This document shows positions 20,508-29,812 of a stretch of DNA of 64,000 nt, piece after piece. Below the pieces are notes generated by a model. The model was not told where the DNA came from and did not search any database. It saw nothing but the letters and a program-made list of their open reading frames with translations. The translations under genes and the position numbers were made by a program. The number at the start of each line of letters is the position of its first letter. The first letter of the stretch is position 1. This stretch comes from Allacma fusca (taxonomy: Eukaryota > Arthropoda > Collembola > Symphypleona > Sminthuridae), in contig OX359246.1 of assembly GCA_947179485.1 (NCBI GenBank), positions 10,168,001 through 10,232,000 on the forward strand, in the 5' to 3' direction.

Positions 20508-22097
20508 GGAAACTTCAAGAAAATATTCTTCTTTGGGTTTTTTCTAATACGAGGACATGGCAGACGAGTTTTCCTCTTAATGTTATATCACTGTCTAAAT
20601 ATATAATTACCCTTCCCAAAATGCACATGAGCAACATATATGTCAAATGTTACTAATCACATATCCTTATTGTTAGCTTTGTGTTGCCATTTCATAAATA
20701 TAGACATTTTTGCTGGCTTACGTGACAAGCAGATTCTTTTTATTTACAAATTCTAGGGAAGCTGAGAATAAGCAAAATTATCCCGATGGATTTCTTCATA
20801 AGGAATTTCAAATGTAAACTCTGTAAAATTGGAAGTCTTCAAGCGCGTGGGTTATGTAGGAATGATGAGAGTTGAATTGTTATTAGTAGCAAGGTATATA
20901 CTCAGACATGAACAACCCAGGGAAAATCTCACCCCAAATTGCATATTGCATCAGAGACGTATCAATTTAAAACTCGAAATCAAAGATAATTCTTGTGGGA
21001 ACAATACAGTTATGGTTGGGGATATTTGAAGTATAATGGCACATATATGGGAAAAGTCATAAATTGAGGATAATGGCTTGTATTTCTCCGTCATGGTGCT
21101 GGTTGGAGGGTTTAGTGTTAATGAAGTTTGGCAAAGCATCAATGGTAATAAACATAATCATTATGCTACGGTCAACTGACTTAATGTCACGCACCAGAAT
21201 GATAACGAGTAATTGTAATTAGTTTGTAGGTACAGCACACAGAATGGACACTTGAGGTGCTGGCTTTTAACGCATTGATATTGCATTAAAAATTATGTAC
21301 ATTTGAAATCGACGCTCCTCATTCCTACAGATGCACGTTATTCTAGATTAGGCTTTCTTAAATAAAGCATATTTCTGTGACACCATGCACATTTTAAAAA
21401 GACGTTGACTCCCATTTCGTTAAAATGGGGAATATTAGAATTGCTGGAGAATGACAAAGTGAAATTTGGGAGACGGGATGTACAGCAAGCAACGGTTGGA
21501 CTGAATATTGGAAAGAGATATCATATTTGATTTAATTATATTTGGGGAGAATCTGCCGGCGTTAATAATGAAGTAATTTTACGAGGTTGCTTTTACCTAT
21601 ACGGGACGTAGCTATACACATGAGGGCAATTGATATGGCTGACCTATATATGTATGTATGTTTACACCTCTATATAATTATCCTTAATCACCAACGAATT
21701 ATGGAAGTATACGATGAAAGTGCATGAATAGAAAAGAACTGAAATTTCCTTAGAAGCATGAAAATGCACGATTAAAGTGCTTGAATATAAGTATACATAC
21801 AAAATTCCAGACAATTTTGAGAATGTACGAACAAAGTACGAATATGAGACAATGTTGTTAATATTCACATATCAGTTTGTCCCTGTTACCAATTTTAATT
21901 TAATAATTTTATTGTCTTAAATAAAGTACATGAACGATAAATGTGTTACAAAAAGCACAATCACGAAAATGTGAACACAATGTGCAAATTTTGGTTCGAA
22001 ATTCTACAAATTATAATCAGTCTTGTATTCAGTCCTATAGTTACCACATACGTATTCATAGTAGTGCACATGTAAAATTGCTTATTCTTCCACTTGT
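20508..22097. other. Polinton left arm, no recognised gene
   Basis: AT-rich, with no convincing frame or repeat. Confidence 0.4.
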
Positions 22098-23428
22098 TCA
22101 AGCAATGGTGGGTCCAACAGTCGAATCCGCGTTTTCGCGAATTAGAACTTCCAAAGTTCCTCTGACCAGAGGATTCTTGCTTTCCGGAAGTAGATGAAGT
22201 TGAGTGGGATGCTGCTGATGTACAGCTCGACCATCTCCATCATCATCCGAGTCTTCAGATGACACAACTTCGTAGCACTTGCGTGGATCAAAGTCATCAT
22301 CATCCTCTGACGTTTGATTCACACCAGAAGGGGCAGCCCCAACTTGGCCACTCATTGAATCCATGAAATTGACCTCACTACGAATATCGTGGTAGTCAGT
22401 GGTTTGAAATACCATATCATGGGGAATTTCTCCAGTGACCTGGTTGACTATTGGCGTAGCGATTACACCTGCAGCCGCTGGCAATGGCCCTCCAGTCTCG
22501 GACTCCAAGCCCAGCAGATCATTCAGTATCTGATTAAAAGTAGGAGAATTCGGAGGAGCCCAGATTGCTGCTGATGTTCCCGGAATTGGTTGATTCGAGT
22601 CTAAATAAACACAGGTTCTTTCTGAATGAGTTGCTTGGATGCTTGAAAATTTATCAAAATAGTAACTTCTCACCCGCAATGCTCAAAGAAAGTCCAGGGG
22701 AATCAATATCGTACCCATCGACGGTCAATGTCATGCTAGCTTTCTTGACCTCCAGTCTTTGACGAATTTCAGCTGGAAGAGTTGATGGTTGCTCAACTTT
22801 TATAATCCCATTGGGAATTAGCAATCCCACGTCGGGTTCCACTGAAAGGATTACAATCGAGTTGTACTAAATAATATTACTTTAGAACTGGAGCAAAGGT
22901 ATCAATTTATTGGCACAAAAATATACTTACAAAATATGGTGCTCGTTGGCAGGCCATACTCATCCAGTCTAACCAGCAGTGGGCCGTTCGTTCCCTCGCA
23001 GCTTTGCAATATAGGATCACTCGAAGTCACTGTTAATATTACAAAATTGATATGTGTTTTATAAAAACTCCTACCTTCAAGCAAAGTGAATAACCAGTCT
23101 TAAATAATAATTAAACATTTCTTACTCCGAAGTATTGTATACCAATCAAAATTGGATTTGCCAATTCGGTGCCTGGGAACTGTGTCCCAGAACGTTCTGA
23201 TGCTTGCTTCGCTATTTTGCACGGGACAATGGAACTTGTAGAGCTTTTTAGACTCCATCCCGCCTTCCTCCAGGTAGCCCTCCTGGAACTTAAGCAGCAG
23301 ACACCGGAAATGAAATGCATGTACTCTCTGGTTCACACCCTGAGATTTTTTGTGTTGCACGTAATGAAAACTTCCCCAGACGTTTTTCCCGAACATATGA
23401 AAATCGTCCAACAATGTCACAGTAGCCC
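22098..23428 (-). CDS. Unknown four-exon gene with acidic C-terminal region, in Polinton
   Basis: Exons 23,126-23,428, 22,931-23,029, 22,674-22,841 and 22,098-22,621 join through introns of only 96, 89 and 52 bp. All three junctions are phase 1, with GTAAGA, GTAAGT, GTGAGA donors and TTAACAG, CTTTCAG, ATTCAG acceptors. The joined protein is over 360 aa. The first exon is rich in aromatic and charged residues (LLDDFHMFGKNVWGSFHYVQ), the last has a Pro-rich start and an acidic stretch (SEDDDDFDP, SEDSDDDGDG). A short upstream frame at 23,460-23,535 begins MYCKICERHVDMPSGY and may be the 5' end in another frame, separated by one base or an intron. No family recognised. The acidic tail would suit a regulator, but that is a guess. 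The preserved splice frame argues that it was functional recently. Confidence 0.55.
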
Positions 23429-23815
23429 CTAATTGCTGGAGATATGTTGGAGTCTTAAAGGAACTATAATTTTCTTTTCGATCTTGTAGCCTGATGGCAT
23501 ATCAACGTGACGCTCGCAAATCTTGCAGTACATTTTCGGGTTTGAGAAAAATATTAGTCTTTTCAGGATGAAAGTATGAAAGGAACTGAAGTCTGATCAG
23601 ATCAAGACAGTACGTGAGCTAGCCAGTGAAAAAATTAAGTCGGAAAAACTCTGCATACGATCAAAATCAAATGGAGTTTATTCTACAGACACACGGCATT
23701 GTCGTAAAATTGTCGTAAAATAAGAAAATTGAATAAAGGAAATGCATCAGAATTAATATATTCAAAAATGTATATACGTATATATGTAATTGTTGGGGAT
23801 TGAGGGTGTGAGGAT

Positions 23816-24162
23816 TCACTCAAGAAGGACATTCTCGTATGTACACAAACCTTCATGACGAGTCTCTGGCACTTGCTCATATTCTGGTTCTGACATAAAT
23901 GAGCTGTCAACACTCTCACCCATTCCTGTGTATGAGACGAGAGCGAGTTCCTCTCCTCCTGACTCGGTCTGCTCCGGTTGTCTCATCACCCGCCAACTCT
24001 TTTTCCGGCACCAAATGATGATCACGACCATCAAAGCTGACAACACCACTAGCAGGAATAGCAATGCAATAAATATTGTTGCACTAATAGTTTCTATTAT
24101 ACTGTCCGCATATGCATAAAAACAGAATACAAATAAGCTGTACCCCAATAGGCGCCTGCAAA
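23816..24162 (-). CDS. C-terminal exon of a one-pass membrane protein, in Polinton
   Basis: After an acceptor (ATTTGCAG, near 24,163) the frame gives a short outer piece, a strong membrane segment (TIFIALLFLLVVLSALMVVI), a basic stop-transfer cluster (WCRKKSWRVMR) and a cytoplasmic tail of about 60 residues with acidic and tyrosine motifs (YTGMGE, YEQV, YENVLL). This is the usual layout of a type I receptor or viral glycoprotein tail. Upstream, 24,170-24,360 holds other short frames with cysteines, including VCNYRGSCYDC, that may be remains of the outer domain in shifted frames. Identity not recognised. Confidence 0.45.
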
Positions 24163-24163
24163 T

Positions 24164-24754
24164 AATGCATTTTGTTCAGGGCAATCCGACACGGTTCGAG
24201 AAATGCTTTTCACCGGATCGTCAATAACCGCCGGGTTGGTCACACAGCAAAATGCCTGGTGGATTGTTTGAATATAAAAACTTCCCCCTGAATACAGTCA
24301 TAGCAGCTGCCCCTGTAGTTGCAGACTAATTCACACAAGAAGAGAATATGATGGCAGAGCAATAAGTAAATATTCTCGCTATTGCAACAAAATAAATTTA
24401 TGTGTGGATAATTAAAGATTTCGTACTATTAATAATTGTTTCCATGGTACGAAATGTTGGGTACAAATATGAAATGAGCCAAAAAAGTAGTGTAAATGAT
24501 GCAACCTCAAAACGTACTGAAAACGAGATTGAGTCCCTTCGAGCAAATATTACGCATTAGGGTGAGTCCTTATCTTGTACGTGCTTAAATATGCAACATA
24601 AGATTGTTTGGAGATGCTCGTGCATTGTGGGGTTTTTCTAACATAGATTTTATTTGTATACACAAAAGAAATATAAATACATAATATAGATAAATGTATC
24701 TTGGGCTTGAATCTAAAAAGCTTCAATCGAAAACTGTACATATGCCCTGACTAG
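24164..24754. other. Between membrane-protein exon and Polinton core genes
   Basis: Possible remains of the ectodomain at 24,170-24,360 (see the membrane-protein entry); the rest shows no gene. Confidence 0.3.
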
Positions 24755-25464
24755 CTAATAGTCAATCATCAGCTCTTTCTCCTCATCTTCGGTATCATCT
24801 GCAGCAGCAAACTCGAACACGAATGATTCGAGGTTTCGCATGGCCTGCAAGTTGAATGTCAAGGTGGGGCCTAGCCAGGTCTTGTATTTGATGGCCAACG
24901 CATCACTTATGCCCCGATTGAGGAGTAGTTCAAATGCTCCTCTTATGCGGTTGTAAATCAGCCTGGCACGAACAGACGAGCTCACAAAGTCTGGCTCATG
25001 CCAAAAACTGTGCTTTAGTAAGTCCGGGTGATCTAGTGCACGGGATGGCCTTTTCTCAAAAAAGGGATGAGGTCCTCAAAATTTTGCCCAGGTAGGGGAT
25101 GCCGATTTAACTGGTCAAGAATGGGGCCGAGGAATGTAAGCAGCTGCCGTCCCTCGTGTTCGCTAAAGTTGATGGTAGTGACACTTCCCGTTTAATTGTT
25201 TCGTCCAAGGTGAATAAAGTTGCAGCGATGGCGGGAGTTGAAAGCCATACGTGCTAGAATTTCAGAATCAATAAAGTATGACTCTTTGCTTTTCTCAAAA
25301 AAATCCCAGGTGAATGGCGACTCATGACTAGCTGGAACTTGCTCGGGTTTAAAAGACTTTGAGGCGTCAAATGGTTTCAGCTTTGGGCGAAATCTCTCTG
25401 CCTCACTAGATGCTTGCCCACTTTCACTTTTTGTAAAACGCTGAGAAAGATTAAACTTTTTCAT
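24755..25464 (-). pseudogene. Polinton protein of unknown function, broken
   Basis: One gene of about 235 codons seems to run from ATG 25,464 (MKKFNLSQRFTKSESG) to the stop at 24,755 (KELMIDY). It is interrupted by an in-frame TAA at about 25,192-25,194 and by a frameshift near 25,055 in the run CCCTTTTTTGAG. The N-terminal 65 residues are charged and disordered. The middle (CNFIHLGRN, then VTTINFSEHEGRQLLTFLGP) could be a small beta-rich DNA-binding fold, perhaps PC4-like, but I cannot show that. The C terminus is acidic. It is transcribed away from the helicase gene, with 284 bp between them that would hold both promoters. Confidence 0.5.
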
Positions 25465-25748
25465 ATTTGAAATATTTCACTTGTAAGGTGAATAAGAGCA
25501 AATAGTTTGAGAAAGTGTGGACTTCCGTATATTGTTTCGAGTTTATATACCAGCCGAATGAGTCACCAGCTTTCTCGGTTCAGCTTGTCTTCAGGATTTT
25601 CTGTATGAGAGATATTCACCAAATGTAGAAATTCGTCCGAGGTAAAACAAGAAAATCAGTATGCGATATTTGTATGAATAAATTATCTGCTATTCTTCCA
25701 TCCATTCTTAATACTGAGCAGTGCGTGAAAATATCTCAGTGAACCAAA

Positions 25749-27287
25749 ATGAGTAACTTTGTGCTCAATAAAAATATTTTTGATATGTGGAAGTTGGGAT
25801 GGATTCCCACCTGTACCACCCCACCTAGCATTCCTTTTGAAGATTTAACACTTCAACAAAGACAAGTTGTTGACCTTGTTGAAAAGCATGCCCAACAGTC
25901 GGTCATTGAACAGTTTCAGAGTCCTTTAAGACTTCTAATTACTGGCGGCTGTAACACTGGCAAAAGTGTTTTGTGCCATTACCTAAAGTATATGCTAGAA
26001 AAATGTGCAGTCAGGAACAAACAATTTTCATTTATTGTTTGTACATACACAGGTGTGTCGGCATTTGACTTAGAAGGACGAACTCTTCATTCTGCAATAG
26101 GCTTGCCAATTAACTGCAAGGAGGAAGATTTAGAAGCTTTCATTCGTGCAGTAAATATACGCTCTAGGAGAGCAAAGGAACTCGGGAAAATTAAGTTTAT
26201 ATTAATTGACGAATTTTCAAATGTGGGGTCAAGATGTTTATACACCATTGACCAACTGTTGAAAACGTATGATCCTTCAAACAGTGAGAAGCCCTTTGCC
26301 GGAAGATCCGTCTGTCTTCTTGGAGACATTTTTCAAATTGGGCCTATAGGTGACTCACCTCTCTTTAATTCAGCCCCGTCAAGCGAATTCCCATATTGCA
26401 AGAGGGGTTACGAGTTGTACAACTTATTCACTAATGTCTTTGTTCTAAAAACAATATTTCGTCAAATTGGTTGTCAAATACCTCAGACGGAGTATCTGCA
26501 TTTTCTGGAACGCATAAGACAAAATGAAGTAACAGGGCAAGATGTGTTATTCTTGCGGTCAAGAATGAAGTCCAAGTTAAGTGCAGAAGATCAAAAAAGG
26601 CTCCAATTCAGTCTTCACGTTTTTCCTCGTCGCTTCCAGGCGTGTAACCACAATGAATATATGCTCAAGAAACAATTTCAGCAAGACCAAATTGTTTCTA
26701 TTCCAAATGGGTTTGAAACATTAAACATTGCTGTCGGATGCCCTGTCGTACTGCTAAAGAATATCATGATTCCTTGGGGGTTGTGTAACGGGAGTTGCGG
26801 GAGAGTGACAGATATTATTTTCAATACCCATCAGGACAAGATCATGCCACTGTGCATACTTGTCGACTTTCCTCAATATACAGGAGCTCACCAGTATACC
26901 AGTCGTCGGGGAAATAAGGGCATTCCTGTATTTAAGTACAGTGAATACAACCCGCTGGACAAGCATGTAAGGCAGTTCGATGTGTATCCCTTGCGTTTAT
27001 GCTATGGTATACCGATTTATAAAGTAGTGGGTGTCAATGTCAGTTCAATTGCAATTTTCCTGGGTTCGAGGCAAAACTCGCCTGGTATGGACTATGTTGC
27101 TTTGAGCAGAGTGCACGACCCTGATCAATTAATGATCCTGGACGAAATATTTAGAGATGATAGATTTACATATGATGGTAGAAGGTCCCGGCTCGTTCAA
27201 TTCAAAGAGAGGCGGCTTATAGCTCTAGAAAATAAGGGTAATCACCCCAACATAGCAGCATTTCTTGCTAAAAAATGTATTATGTGA
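25749..27287 (+). CDS. PIF1-type DNA helicase in the Polinton
   Basis: 512 aa, intact. Superfamily 1 helicase motifs in order: Walker A TGGCNTGKS (about residues 65-73), an aromatic/threonine block TYTGVSAFDLEGRTLHSAI (about 100-118), Walker B FILIDEFSNVG (about 150-160), motif III LLGDIFQIGPIGD (about 191-203), a QIVSIPNGF / GCPVVLLKN OB-like middle, and motif VI DYVALSRVHD (about 449-458). These are PIF1/RRM3 family marks. Expected role: ATP-driven 5'-3' unwinding during replication of the element. It is transcribed opposite to the structural genes and faces the protease across a short repeat. A helicase is not part of the standard Polinton gene set, so it may help a polymerase with strand displacement or have been gained in this lineage. 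Start is the ATG after a TATA-like TTTATATA at 25,543. Confidence 0.93.
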   Translation: MSNFVLNKNIFDMWKLGWIPTCTTPPSIPFEDLTLQQRQVVDLVEKHAQQSVIEQFQSPLRLLITGGCNTGKSVLCHYLKYMLEKCAVRNKQFSFIVCTYTGVSAFDLEGRTLHSAIGLPINCKEEDLEAFIRAVNIRSRRAKELGKIKFILIDEFSNVGSRCLYTIDQLLKTYDPSNSEKPFAGRSVCLLGDIFQIGPIGDSPLFNSAPSSEFPYCKRGYELYNLFTNVFVLKTIFRQIGCQIPQTEYLHFLERIRQNEVTGQDVLFLRSRMKSKLSAEDQKRLQFSLHVFPRRFQACNHNEYMLKKQFQQDQIVSIPNGFETLNIAVGCPVVLLKNIMIPWGLCNGSCGRVTDIIFNTHQDKIMPLCILVDFPQYTGAHQYTSRRGNKGIPVFKYSEYNPLDKHVRQFDVYPLRLCYGIPIYKVVGVNVSSIAIFLGSRQNSPGMDYVALSRVHDPDQLMILDEIFRDDRFTYDGRRSRLVQFKERRLIALENKGNHPNIAAFLAKKCIM

Positions 27288-27339
27288 ATATTGTACTGAA
27301 TAAACTAATGTGTAAATTTTGTAAATGCGAATGAATTAC

Positions 27340-27490
27340 CGCGATATTTTCACCACCACCACCACAAAACTCTTTATTATCATGGACATATTTTCTTTAC
27401 ATTATAATGGTAATATTTTTGTTTACATTACCCTGGCAATATTTTTATTTACATTATTACGGCAATTTTTATTTACATCTCATCCTTAAC
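27340..27490. repeat. Short tandem repeat between convergent helicase and protease genes
   Basis: A (CAC)n run is followed by four imperfect units of about 32-35 bp, each TTTACATTA..GGCAATATTTTT. This is the only spacer between two convergent genes (stops at 27,287 and 27,509), so it probably carries the 3' ends of both. AATAAA lies at 27,299. Confidence 0.75.
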
Positions 27491-27508
27491 TGCTAATATA
27501 ATATGGCT

Positions 27509-28060
27509 TTAAAATTTGCATCTCAAACATTTGTTTGCTTTCATTTTAGAAAGAGGAAAGCAGCACTGAACTTTATGTTCGTCATTGTAAAGTCCATTTT
27601 CCTTCAAATTAGGAATGTTGCGAACAAAGTTCTTCACAAAATTTTCGTTGTTCGAAAAATTAGATTGAAACAGGCGTAAAATTTTTTCGTACGAAATTCC
27701 TATAGATCTCAGGTAGGAAAAGTATAGGCAGAAATGTCCACACACATCAGTATATGGGCCTTGCAGTGGCAAGCAATTTTCCTGTAGAAGTTTCCCAGAA
27801 GGCCGTTGTAGGTTCTTGTAGCTTTTTCTGGGCTTCCCAAATGAATCAAAGTATTCGTAGGAATTGTCAGATGTAATGAAGTAAGCAATCCAGTGAGTGC
27901 CTCTATCTTGAGCTAGATCAGTATTCACTATTTCTACACAAGGATACGTTGTAATTTTCTGATCATGTAGTCGATCAGCGGGTACAACAAAGTATTGAAC
28001 TTTGGTGTTACGTGTAGATAATAACAACCGAAGTCCCTCCATCAGAGAATGAGTATTCAT
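27509..28060 (-). CDS. PRO: Adenain-like cysteine protease (PRO) of the Polinton
   Basis: 183 aa, intact. The C5/ULP1-type catalytic set is readable: His in RGTHWIAYF (about residue 55), the acidic residue in YEYFDSFG (about 70), Gln in LPLQGPYTDVCGHFCLYF (about 100) and Cys in CGHFC (about 107). This protease matures capsid proteins in adenoviruses and Polintons. It lies directly after the capsid gene, with 1 bp between its ATG (28,060) and the capsid stop (28,062), as in other Polintons. C terminus is basic and cysteine-containing (KMKANKCLRCKF). Confidence 0.93.
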   Translation of the reverse strand: MNTHSLMEGLRLLLSTRNTKVQYFVVPADRLHDQKITTYPCVEIVNTDLAQDRGTHWIAYFITSDNSYEYFDSFGKPRKSYKNLQRPSGKLLQENCLPLQGPYTDVCGHFCLYFSYLRSIGISYEKILRLFQSNFSNNENFVKNFVRNIPNLKENGLYNDEHKVQCCFPLSKMKANKCLRCKF

Positions 28061-28061
28061 T

Positions 28062-29450
28062 TTAATGGTCGAAAATAATTTGTTTGTTTGAGTCGATTTC
28101 TATGATGGACTGATATTGAGCATAAATTACTACGTTAATTGGCTCGTCCAAAGGTTCTCGAAACTTTAGCTGCACCTTAATTTGTCCTCTTCGGTTGACA
28201 CTTAATGCGTTTCCACTATTAGGGAGAAGCTCAACAGCTGTCAGAACGTTACCTAATCTATAGTTATCTCTATTAATCCCGTTCCCTAAAGAAGGATTAC
28301 TTGCCGTTTTTTCAAGGCTACGTACAGCTAGTAAGTCGTCGTCGACTCCACTCCACACTATGACATCCTTGCCATTCACTTTTGCAGTTGAGCTTTTTCT
28401 AAAGTTGAAGGGGAACACTCTGTGCTCCACTGTTTCACCGTTCCAAGTGAATCCGAGCTCACAAATGTTTTTATCCATGTAGTTAAATGGGGATTTAGAT
28501 AGTTTCCCGAGAAAGGATGTGCTGGAAACAAGTCCGACGACAGGTATGCGAGGAATTTTGCCAATAACAACAGAATCTGTAGTTATGCTTGTAAGGCCCT
28601 GAGCAATGGTGAACGTCTTTAGCTCGACCTCTGTAGTAGGATATTTAAAAGTAATCCCAAGTGAAAGTTGGTGTCTGTGGGCACCCACAATAGGTTTTGA
28701 AATGACCTTTTTAGAGGCGAAGAACGTAGCATTAGTTATTTGATAGGAATAAGGACAGCCGTTGAAACCAGTTTTGGTATCATAGGCTGCGGTTAGGCAA
28801 AGCTCGGGCAAATTCCTGCGCAATAAAATCCGGATTTCTGTTCCTGCTGGAAGAAATCTCGGTTGGTTGAATATGTTGGCAACAAGTTGCCCTATCATTG
28901 TGAATGATTGCGACGTTTTTGTCTTCTCATATCTCTTGGCAAATCCCGGGTCTGAAGCAGAGTATGCCTCAGGCTTTTCGTCAGGGTAATAAAATTCATT
29001 CAGAAGTTTACCTTGTTTCTCATTTGGGCTAGAAGCAAGTAATCGTTGCAGATAAGCAATTTGGGAATAATAGTTTCCCGAGTCGGAGACCAGTTGCCCG
29101 TTCAAATAAATTTCCAGATTAGAAAACATTGTCTGGAAAAAAAGATTTGACGGTGCGACGATATCATTATCGTCACATAGTGTTCCGTCTTGCTTAACAA
29201 TTCGGCATGTTAATGCTAGGAATGAGTCAGATGGGTCGTAGTACCCTGAGGTATCAAGTTGTATAGAAAATTCTAACGGGTTGTAGTTTTCCTGTATAGA
29301 AACAAGGGGATACGCTTGAGTGTAATCTGAACTCAGTTGTGTAGTTAGATCAGTAGGAGGCAAATCAAATAGCTGCACCTCACTTCGTGCACTCTGTTGG
29401 GATCCCTCGTATACCGTGGGTTTTTCCTCAGAGACAGAGTTTACATCCAT
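28062..29450 (-). CDS. MCP: Polinton major capsid protein (hexon-like)
   Basis: 462 aa, intact. The N-terminal part matches the pattern of metazoan Polinton capsid proteins: QLFDLPPTDL, then YPLVSIQENYNPLEFSI, LTCRIVKQDGTLCDDND, VAPSNLFFQTMFSNLEIYLN and GQLVSDSGNYYSQIAYLQRL. Such proteins fold as double jelly rolls and form the pseudo-hexameric capsomers. The later half has the usual strand-rich second barrel (RHQLSLGITFKYPTTEVELK, HRVFPFNFRKS). No stop or frameshift. Gene order core-like, MCP, PRO is as expected. It keeps one of the clearest pieces of evidence that Polintons are virus-like. Confidence 0.88.
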   Translation of the reverse strand: MDVNSVSEEKPTVYEGSQQSARSEVQLFDLPPTDLTTQLSSDYTQAYPLVSIQENYNPLEFSIQLDTSGYYDPSDSFLALTCRIVKQDGTLCDDNDIVAPSNLFFQTMFSNLEIYLNGQLVSDSGNYYSQIAYLQRLLASSPNEKQGKLLNEFYYPDEKPEAYSASDPGFAKRYEKTKTSQSFTMIGQLVANIFNQPRFLPAGTEIRILLRRNLPELCLTAAYDTKTGFNGCPYSYQITNATFFASKKVISKPIVGAHRHQLSLGITFKYPTTEVELKTFTIAQGLTSITTDSVVIGKIPRIPVVGLVSSTSFLGKLSKSPFNYMDKNICELGFTWNGETVEHRVFPFNFRKSSTAKVNGKDVIVWSGVDDDLLAVRSLEKTASNPSLGNGINRDNYRLGNVLTAVELLPNSGNALSVNRRGQIKVQLKFREPLDEPINVVIYAQYQSIIEIDSNKQIIFDH

Positions 29451-29454
29451 ATTT

Positions 29455-29812
29455 TAACCAGATTTGCGTCTGACGCAGCGCCTCTTTCCTGTTTTCCTCC
29501 CAAACCCAATTTGAATACGTTTTCTCCCACTTCTCTTAGACGAAACTCTACGCTTCCGGCGTCGCCTTTTTCCGGCACCGGCTTGGACGTTTTTTGACGT
29601 TCGTTTAAATCCCCCGCCTGTCTGTGAACGAGTTCGCTTTTTTGTTGCTGCTGATGTTCCAGCACTTTTGGCGGAATTAGATAAGATGATGCTTCAGGGT
29701 TTAAACCGTGAGAAGCCATATATGTAAAGGTGTTGTCGCCTCCACTTCCTGTTTGTGTCTGATGCCCTGGTTCAAGGACACAAGCCTTTTCGTCACAGAG
29801 AACCTTACGCAT
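29455..29812 (-). pseudogene. Basic core-like protein of the Polinton, one frameshift
   Basis: From ATG 29,812 (overlapping the upstream PY-type stop by 8 bases) the frame codes for about 55 residues ending in a glutamine run (VLEHQQQQ). After a six-A run near 29,636-29,641 the sensible reading is in the next frame: a very basic stretch with KRRRRKRRVSSKRSGRKR and GRKTGKRRCVRRKSG, stop at 29,455. The composition resembles adenovirus core or protamine-like DNA-condensing proteins. The original frame continues open to 29,441 with an unremarkable sequence, which makes the shift easy to miss. Either an A was lost from the run or translation slips there. Confidence 0.6.

Noticed and set aside
29620..29650. 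Programmed -1 frameshift at the A6 run of the basic Polinton gene
   Set aside because: The zero-frame codons do not give the classic X XXY YYZ heptamer, and other genes in this copy have plain indels; simple base loss is more likely, though not excluded.
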